NCBI GenBank assembly: GCA_005879255.1
Contig: VBKY01000228.1
Location: 1-13,149 of the forward strand
DNA: 13,149 nt
Reading direction: 5' to 3'
Source of the DNA: Deltaproteobacteria bacterium
GTDB lineage: Bacteria; Desulfobacterota_B; Binatia; UBA9968
Shown one piece after another: positions 7,937 to 13,149 of the stretch; the first letter of the stretch is position 1; each line of letters begins with the position of its first letter. The position numbers were made by a program, and so were the translations under genes. The notes beneath the pieces are model-generated. The model was not told the origin of the DNA. It made no database searches and saw only the letters and a program-made list of their open reading frames with translations.

Positions 7937-9430
7937 ATGGGCTTGAAGAGTATCTGGGGCGGTAACGTGAGCTTCAAGGGGGTAATCCTGGTTGCCTTGG
8001 TGTCGCTCGTGGTCGGACTCGGCATCAGCGGCAGTTTGGATTGGTTATCACCGAGCCGGGCGGTGAATTTCTTGGGTGACGCCGGCAACAGTGACACTCG
8101 AATCCAAGGCGGTTTGCCGGATTTCGTGAATCTGGCGAAAAAGATGAGGCCCATCGTTGTCAATGTTTCGACCACCCAGGTGAGTGAAGGGCGTGGCTCG
8201 CAGGAGTTTGGCAGCCCGTTCGGTGAAGAAGATCCGTTCAACGATTTTTGGCGGCGTTTTTTCGGCGGTCCGATTCCCCGTGGCCCGCAACGCCAACGTA
8301 GTCTTGGCTCCGGGTTTATCATCGACGCCGATGGATCGATTTTGACCAACAACCACGTGGTTGAGAATGCTTCGAAAATCGTTGTGAAGCTGTCCGATGA
8401 GCAAGAATATGAAGCCAAAGTGATCGGTCGGGATCAGAAAACCGACATCGCTGTGATCAAGATCAACGTCAAGACAAAACTCTCAACCGCGAGTCTCGGC
8501 GACTCGGACAAGCTCGAGGTCGGCGAATGGGTTGTCGCGATCGGCAATCCCTTTGGGCTCGATAGCACGGTGACCTCCGGCATCGTCAGCGCGAAGGGCC
8601 GGCACATCGGCCAGGGGCCCTACGACAACTTCATTCAAACCGATGCCTCGATCAATCCCGGCAATTCCGGTGGGCCGCTGATCAACTTGCGCGGCGAAGT
8701 GGTCGGTATCAACACCGCGATTTTCAGTCGCACCGGGGGCAATATGGGCATTGGATTCGCGATTCCGATCAATTTGGTAAAAGAACTGCTGCCGCAGCTG
8801 CGCGGTAAGGGCAAGGTCACGCGCGGCTATCTCGGAGTGTTGATTCAAAAGGTGACGCCGGAGATTGCCGAAAGCTTGGGCCTGGACAAAAGCGCTGGCG
8901 CGTTGGTCGCCAACGTGTCCAAAGACGGACCGGCGGAAAAAGCGGGCGTAAAAGTCGGCGACGTCATCATTGAATTCGACGGCAAAGAAGTCACAGACTC
9001 GGGTGACTTGCCGATTATTGTCGCGCGAACAGCGGTCGAGAAAAAAGTCCGGATGAAAGTACTGCGCGATAAGAAAGAAGTAACGCTCAACGTCGCGGTG
9101 GGTGAGCTCAAGGACGAAGAGGTCGTGGCGACCGCGCCGGAGAAGGGCGAATTGGGTCTCACCGTCCAGAGGCTCACACCGCAGATGGCGGAGAGCCTCG
9201 GGTTGGAGCGGGCCGAGGGCATTGTCGTGACCGCTGTGGAGCCCGGCAGCGTGGCGGACGACGCCGGCATACGGCGCGGCGACGTCATTCTGGAGGTCGA
9301 TCGTAAGCCGATACGAAATGTCGAAGAATATCGAAAGGCCGTAGCCGGGGTCCGTAAAGGACGCGGCGTGCTTTTCTTGGTGCGCCGTGGTGACAGCACG
9401 CTGTTCCTTGCGCTCAAGCCGCAGCGCTGA
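7937..9430 (+). CDS. degQ: HtrA/DegQ-type periplasmic serine protease with two PDZ domains
   Basis: A trypsin-like protease/chaperone of 497 aa for misfolded envelope proteins. Residues 13-33 form a hydrophobic N-terminal segment, either a signal peptide or an uncleaved anchor; no clear cleavage site is seen. The catalytic triad is His140 (ILTNNHVVENA), Asp170 (KTDIAVIKI) and Ser244 (NPGNSGGPL). PDZ1 covers about 295-390 (GYLGVLIQKVTPEIAESLGL) and PDZ2 about 405-495 (LGLTVQRLTPQMAESLGL). A Phe/Gly/Pro-rich loop at ~91-120 matches the LA loop of DegP/DegQ proteins. ATG 7937 is set by AGGAG at 7926-7930, which overlaps the DUF1844 stop. A strong terminator follows the gene. The family is certain; choosing among DegP, DegQ and MucD is not possible from this alone. 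Confidence 0.95.
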   Translation: MGLKSIWGGNVSFKGVILVALVSLVVGLGISGSLDWLSPSRAVNFLGDAGNSDTRIQGGLPDFVNLAKKMRPIVVNVSTTQVSEGRGSQEFGSPFGEEDPFNDFWRRFFGGPIPRGPQRQRSLGSGFIIDADGSILTNNHVVENASKIVVKLSDEQEYEAKVIGRDQKTDIAVIKINVKTKLSTASLGDSDKLEVGEWVVAIGNPFGLDSTVTSGIVSAKGRHIGQGPYDNFIQTDASINPGNSGGPLINLRGEVVGINTAIFSRTGGNMGIGFAIPINLVKELLPQLRGKGKVTRGYLGVLIQKVTPEIAESLGLDKSAGALVANVSKDGPAEKAGVKVGDVIIEFDGKEVTDSGDLPIIVARTAVEKKVRMKVLRDKKEVTLNVAVGELKDEEVVATAPEKGELGLTVQRLTPQMAESLGLERAEGIVVTAVEPGSVADDAGIRRGDVILEVDRKPIRNVEEYRKAVAGVRKGRGVLFLVRRGDSTLFLALKPQR

Positions 9431-9458
9431 TGATGCGCGCGATTATTCGCGGCCATCC

Positions 9459-9503
9459 CAAAACGAGGTTCGGGGCTTGGCACCCGCCTCGTTTTGTTGC
9501 TTT
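9459..9503 (+). terminator. Strong intrinsic terminator after htrA
   Basis: A perfect 10-bp stem, CAAAACGAGG (9459-9468) with CCTCGTTTTG (9487-9496), is extended inside by CGGG/CCCG (9471-9474 with 9483-9486) and followed by TTGCTTTT. It closes the DUF1844-htrA unit, 28 nt after the htrA stop. The frame of the next gene is open back into it, but its start codon is placed downstream. Confidence 0.88.
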
Positions 9504-9550
9504 TACGCCGGTTGTGCGCGAAAATTAATGCTCAATCTGAGGCCTTCAGT

Positions 9551-11827
9551 TTGTTAAAGTCCAAACTGCGAATTTTTAGCATTTCACTGGTTACGCTGCT
9601 CGTCATAACTTCCAGCGGCCTGGTTTTCGGGGCGTGGTATCTAAAACAGCTGGAGGATACCGTCACAAAAAGATTTGAGGGAACGAAGTGGATTTTCCCA
9701 TCGAAAATTTACTCCGACAGTTATCTCCTCTACGTCGGCATCAGTCTCCGCCTCGACGATCTCGCCGAAAAACTTCGCCGGCTTGGATATTTTGAGAGCC
9801 AGGGAGCACCCAGGGCGAGGGGCGAATATCGCATCTCGCGGTCAGATGGATCCGTCGAAATCTATCTCCACGATTTCGAATATCCGACCGAACAGCTCAA
9901 GGGCATGCCGGTCCGAATCGTCCTCCAGGGGACGACAGTCGCGCGGATAGAAAACTTGGCGACCGGCCAAGAGATGTTTCATCTCGAGCTCGAGCCCGAG
10001 CTCGTGACCGGTCTTTACGAACGGATCTGGCAGGAGCGGACGGTGGTCAAATTGGCCGATGTGCCGCCGCTGGTCACTAAAGCCATCTTAGCCGTCGAAG
10101 ACGAACGATTCTTCAGCCATCATGGCATCGATCCGATTGGCATCATGCGGGCGATGTGGGTCAACCTTCGCAATATGAGCTTTCAGCAGGGCGGCAGCAC
10201 GCTGACGCAACAACTGATGAAAAATTTTTTCTTGACCGATGAGCGGACCATGAGCCGCAAGATTCCCGAAGCACTTATGGCGCTGATCGCCGAGCGAAAA
10301 TACTCAAAAGAGACGATTCTCGAAAATTACCTCAATGAGATTTATCTCGGCCAAAAAGGCTCTCAGGGCATTTTTGGCGTGTGGGAGGCCGCCCAATTTT
10401 ATTTTGCCAAACCACTTTCCGACTTGACGGTAGGCGAGACGGCGCTCTTGGCCGGATTGGTCCGCGCGCCGAATCGATTATCTCCCTACCGGAGCGCCGA
10501 GCTTGCGACTAAGCGGCGCAACGTCGTGTTGGCCAAGTTGCTCGACGACCGGATCATCACGCGCAAGCAATACGACGCGGCGCTGCGTGAAAAACTTCCC
10601 CAGCGGGCGCTGGTGAAAGTCACCAACGACGCGCCATTCTATGTCGATTATCTCAGGCGCGAGCTGGACGAAAATTATTCCAGCGCGGTGCTCAACAAAG
10701 AAGGACTGCGGATTTTTAGCGGTCTCGACCTGCAACTCCAGAGAATCGCCGAACGCGCTCTGGTGGAGGGTTTGAAAAAGCTCGAGGCGGCACATCCGTC
10801 ATTACGTCGCCATAGTACCGATGACGGTTTGGAAGGGGCTATCGTCGTCTTGCGACCACAAACGGGTGAGATCAAAGCGATGGTCGGCGGACGAAACTAC
10901 CAAAAATCACAATTCAACCGAGTCTTTCAAGCGAAGCGCCAACCGGGTTCGGTGTTCAAACCCTTCGTCTATCTCGCCGCGCTGATGTACGGCGGGCAGA
11001 GCGGAGCGCAATACACTCCCGACTCGGTTTTGAATGACAGCCCGTTTACCTGGAGCTATGACGGCCAAAATTGGCAACCGACCAATTACAACAACGAGTA
11101 CTTCGGCGCCGTGACGTTCCGCCGTGCTCTGGAAAACTCACTCAATTCGGCGACCAGCCGTCTCGCTCAAGACGTTGGCATCCGGCGCGTGCGCGACATC
11201 GCGCAGCGCTTGGGAATCCAGAGTTCTTTGCCCGCGGTACCGTCGCTGGCGTTGGGCTCGGCGGAAGTCACGCCTTTGGAAGTGGCCGTGGCCTTTTCTA
11301 CTCTGGCCAATGGCGGTGTTCGCGCCCGGCCGCTGGCCGTCAGGAATGTAATGGACCAAAATACTCGATTGTTAGAGAAGCGCGACGTGCGGAACGAGCC
11401 GGTCATTAATCCACAGCTGGCCTACAGGATGAATGAGCTTCTCAAAGGCGTTCTCGATCGCGGCACCGGTGCTGCAGCGCGGCGATTTGGCTTCACCCGT
11501 CCCGCAGCAGGAAAAACCGGCACGACGAATGATTACAAAGACGCGTGGTTTGTCGGTTATACACCGGATTTGCTCGCGGTCGTTTGGGTTGGCTTCGACG
11601 GTCCACGTAAAATTGGTTTGTCGGGCGCCGAAGCAGCACTGCCAATCTGGACCGATTTCATGAAAAGCGCTACGGCCAGTATGCCCGTCACGGATTTCAT
11701 TGCGCCGGCGGTTGAACCTGAAAGCGCCCCGGCCGGAAAGTGTGGACCGTTCAGTCGTGAAGGAGAACCGCCCGCTGAACCATGCCCGCCTGCCGTGCAA
11801 TCCACCCGCTCTGCCGAATCGCTGTAA
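9551..11827 (+). CDS. mrcB: Bifunctional class A penicillin-binding protein (PBP1b type)
   Basis: This enzyme polymerises lipid II and crosslinks the glycan strands. From TTG 9551 it has 758 aa: a membrane anchor (~7-31) and a UB2H-like region (~60-120, LDDLAEKLRRLGYF onward), which in E. coli PBP1b binds LpoB. The GT51 transglycosylase domain carries the catalytic Glu183 in VEDERFFSHHGIDP, plus QQGGSTLTQQLMKNFF and the RKIPEALMALIAER helix. The transpeptidase domain has Ser467-x-x-Lys470 (QPGSVFKPF), Ser530-x-Asn532 (ENSLNSAT) and Lys655-Thr-Gly (AGKTGTTND). The last ~35 residues are a Pro/Glu-rich tail with two Cys. TTG 9551 has GAGG at 9539-9542; the frame is open upstream to TTG 9494, inside the htrA terminator, so earlier starts are less likely. 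It is followed after 18 nt by a TPR lipoprotein that may be its activator. Confidence 0.93.
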   Translation: MLKSKLRIFSISLVTLLVITSSGLVFGAWYLKQLEDTVTKRFEGTKWIFPSKIYSDSYLLYVGISLRLDDLAEKLRRLGYFESQGAPRARGEYRISRSDGSVEIYLHDFEYPTEQLKGMPVRIVLQGTTVARIENLATGQEMFHLELEPELVTGLYERIWQERTVVKLADVPPLVTKAILAVEDERFFSHHGIDPIGIMRAMWVNLRNMSFQQGGSTLTQQLMKNFFLTDERTMSRKIPEALMALIAERKYSKETILENYLNEIYLGQKGSQGIFGVWEAAQFYFAKPLSDLTVGETALLAGLVRAPNRLSPYRSAELATKRRNVVLAKLLDDRIITRKQYDAALREKLPQRALVKVTNDAPFYVDYLRRELDENYSSAVLNKEGLRIFSGLDLQLQRIAERALVEGLKKLEAAHPSLRRHSTDDGLEGAIVVLRPQTGEIKAMVGGRNYQKSQFNRVFQAKRQPGSVFKPFVYLAALMYGGQSGAQYTPDSVLNDSPFTWSYDGQNWQPTNYNNEYFGAVTFRRALENSLNSATSRLAQDVGIRRVRDIAQRLGIQSSLPAVPSLALGSAEVTPLEVAVAFSTLANGGVRARPLAVRNVMDQNTRLLEKRDVRNEPVINPQLAYRMNELLKGVLDRGTGAAARRFGFTRPAAGKTGTTNDYKDAWFVGYTPDLLAVVWVGFDGPRKIGLSGAEAALPIWTDFMKSATASMPVTDFIAPAVEPESAPAGKCGPFSREGEPPAEPCPPAVQSTRSAESL

Positions 11828-11845
11828 GAGTCCCGCTAATAACCA

Positions 11846-12637
11846 ATGCTTTCGCTGCGCACAAAGAATTCTCTACTGGGCGCCACCGCTGGTTGGCTCG
11901 TTTTTCTTTACGGCTGTGCGCCGCAACGACCCTATCGCGCTCCCTTGCCGCCTAGTAGCAGCACAACGCCTGCTCTACGAACCCCGCAGAGCACAGCTCC
12001 GATACCGGCTCCGCCACCTCCGGAGCCACCCGACACGAGCCGGAGGCCTGTCCCCCAGGAGGGGAAAATTCGTGAGCAGGATATCAGGACGCAGTCGCCG
12101 ACGCCGCCCCCCGCCGGTAAAGAGACCAAGGAATCTTCGCGGCAAGCAGGCATAGGCGAAAGCCATACGACTCCGGAGCCTACTGTTTCACCGGCGTTGC
12201 CCGACGATAGCTCTCTCCTTGCCAAGATCACCCCTGGCGTAACACCGCAGCGGGCCGCCTCGTTGCGGCTCACCGACGAAGGCCGAAAACTTCTCGATGC
12301 CGGCGATGCCGCCAAAGCCCTGACACGCTTGGAAAGAACGATTGCCATTGATTCCACTAATCCCTACGGATATTTCTACTTGGCAAAAGCGCAAAACCGT
12401 TTAGGGGGCTATAAGGAGTCACTCAATTTTCTCGACGTCGCCGAGTCTCGACTGAGCGGCGAGCCGTTCTGGCTGGCCGAGGTTCATGCGCTACGCGGCG
12501 ATAACTATCGCGCGCTCGGACAGCCGCAAAGGGCGGAGACCAGTTACATGCAATCCCTGCGTTTGAATTCGGGCAATCGCACCGCTGCTGACGCGCTCTT
12601 GCGCTTGCACGCGGATGCGCAATCGCCGACGAAGTAA
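11846..12637 (+). CDS. Outer-membrane TPR lipoprotein, candidate LpoP-like PBP1b activator
   Basis: A 263-aa lipoprotein. A basic N-terminus and hydrophobic stretch (10-22) lead to a lipobox ending LYGC, with Cys24 as the lipidated residue and Ala at +2, which predicts sorting to the outer membrane. Residues ~25-125 are Pro/Ser/Thr-rich and likely a flexible linker. Residues ~139-245 hold two to three TPR-like repeats (EGRKLLDAGDAAKALTRLER; YLAKAQNRLGGYKESLNFLD; ALRGDNYRALGQPQRAETSY). This order (lipid anchor, long disordered linker, TPR) matches LpoP, the PBP1b activator described in Pseudomonas, and the gene directly follows PBP1b. The role is therefore inferred from architecture and position, not from sequence identity. 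The start ATG 11846 gives a proper signal peptide but has a weak Shine-Dalgarno sequence. A generic TPR lipoprotein is the alternative. Confidence 0.85.
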   Translation: MLSLRTKNSLLGATAGWLVFLYGCAPQRPYRAPLPPSSSTTPALRTPQSTAPIPAPPPPEPPDTSRRPVPQEGKIREQDIRTQSPTPPPAGKETKESSRQAGIGESHTTPEPTVSPALPDDSSLLAKITPGVTPQRAASLRLTDEGRKLLDAGDAAKALTRLERTIAIDSTNPYGYFYLAKAQNRLGGYKESLNFLDVAESRLSGEPFWLAEVHALRGDNYRALGQPQRAETSYMQSLRLNSGNRTAADALLRLHADAQSPTK

Positions 12638-12649
12638 GTCAATCGGTCA

Positions 12650-13149
12650 ATGGTTGTCCTCGGGGTGGAAACTTCTTGTGACGACACCGCCGCGGCGGTG
12701 TTAAAAGACGGACGCACGATCCTGGCGAATGTCGTCTCATCGCAGGATCAAGTCCACGGACCCTATGGCGGTGTCGTACCGGAACTAGCGTCGCGACAAC
12801 ATATACGGAATATCTTGCCGATCGTCGATGACGCGCTGCAAAAAGCCGGAATGACGCTCAAGGAAATTGACGGCATCGCAGTGACCTACGGGCCGGGCCT
12901 GGTCGGGTCATTACTCGTGGGTCTTTCGCTGGTCAAGGGCATGTCGTTTCACTCAGGTATACCCTACGTCGGCGTCAATCACCTCGAAGCGCATCTTTTG
13001 GCGATTCATCTCGAGCGCGAAGTCCGATTTCCCTACATCGCGCTGCTCGCCTCAGGCGGACACACGCTGCTCTATTGCGTGAAAGAAATCGGCGACTACC
13101 TACATCTCGGCGGCACCCGCGACGACGCGGCGGGGGAGGCCTATGATAA
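12650..13149 (+). CDS. tsaD: tRNA N6-threonylcarbamoyladenosine transferase, 3' end cut off by window edge
   Basis: TsaD transfers the threonylcarbamoyl group onto A37 of tRNAs that read ANN codons, working with TsaB and TsaE. The first 166 codons are present and the frame is open at the window end. Reading from ATG 12650: GVETSCDDTAAAV (5-17), VPELASRQHIRNILP (43-57), TYGPGLVGSLLVG (79-91), the metal-binding NHLEAHL with His111 and His115 (same numbers as E. coli), LLASGGHTLL (132-141) and GGTRDDAAGEAYD (154-166). It begins 12 nt after the TPR lipoprotein stop, with no clear Shine-Dalgarno sequence, so it is probably the third gene of the PBP1b operon. About half of a normal ~340-aa protein lies beyond the window. 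Confidence 0.95.
   Translation, partial: MVVLGVETSCDDTAAAVLKDGRTILANVVSSQDQVHGPYGGVVPELASRQHIRNILPIVDDALQKAGMTLKEIDGIAVTYGPGLVGSLLVGLSLVKGMSFHSGIPYVGVNHLEAHLLAIHLEREVRFPYIALLASGGHTLLYCVKEIGDYLHLGGTRDDAAGEAYD

Noticed and set aside
7540..8418. 292-aa open frame on the minus strand across DUF1844 and htrA
   Set aside because: It is antisense to two genes with clear family motifs, has low-complexity Ser/Arg/Pro composition and no recognisable domain. It is a shadow of codon bias.
9981..10012. CTCGAGCTCGAG-type palindromic repeat
   Set aside because: It lies within the PBP1b coding sequence and simply encodes Leu-Glu-rich residues; no sign of a regulatory site.

Overview
This window reads as a chromosomal segment of an uncultured Gram-negative bacterium. 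Gram-negative envelope genes are present: a heptosyltransferase-type GT9 enzyme, a class A PBP with an adjacent outer-membrane lipoprotein, and an HtrA protease. CarD next to ispD, a DUF1844 protein and a bifunctional PBP1b are common in Deltaproteobacteria sensu lato and related deep phyla, so I favour that broad placement. The phylum is inference. Most genes look like ordinary housekeeping DNA of moderate to high GC.

Layout. (1) 1-659: the 3' part of a tyrosine recombinase gene. Its last ~25 codons are read across the antisense strand of a tRNA-Cys(GCA) gene at 571-646. This is the boundary of an integrated element that lies to the left, outside the window. (2) 686-837: a ~150-bp nested inverted repeat of MITE/REP type. 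(3) 898-2821: an unusual ferredoxin / Ala-Pro linker / membrane / HSP20-like fusion overlapping a RimI-type acetyltransferase. (4) 2822-3210: an AT-rich spacer of about 390 bp holding a good sigma70-like promoter and, just after it, a terminator-like hairpin. (5) 3211-4464: carD, a strong terminator, then ispD starting only a few bases later. (6) 4461-6202, minus strand: cysK and an overlapping larE, convergent with ispD through a shared TTAA. (7) 6283-7314: a GT9 glycosyltransferase, divergent from cysK. (8) 7496-9430: a DUF1844 protein coupled to an HtrA/DegQ protease, closed by a strong terminator. (9) 9551-13149: PBP1b, a TPR lipoprotein resembling the LpoP class of PBP activators, and the 5' part of tsaD.

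How the parts fit. The right half is an envelope cluster: LPS-type glycosyl transfer, periplasmic quality control and peptidoglycan synthesis with a candidate outer-membrane activator. The middle joins cysteine synthesis to a cysteine-consuming sulfur transferase (LarE). The left end is a tRNA-targeted integration site. The most novel-looking items are the ferredoxin-HSP20 membrane fusion, the recombinase ending inside a tRNA gene, the cysK-larE overlap without other lar genes, and the PBP1b/TPR-lipoprotein pair. No CRISPR array, rRNA or complete transposase gene was seen.
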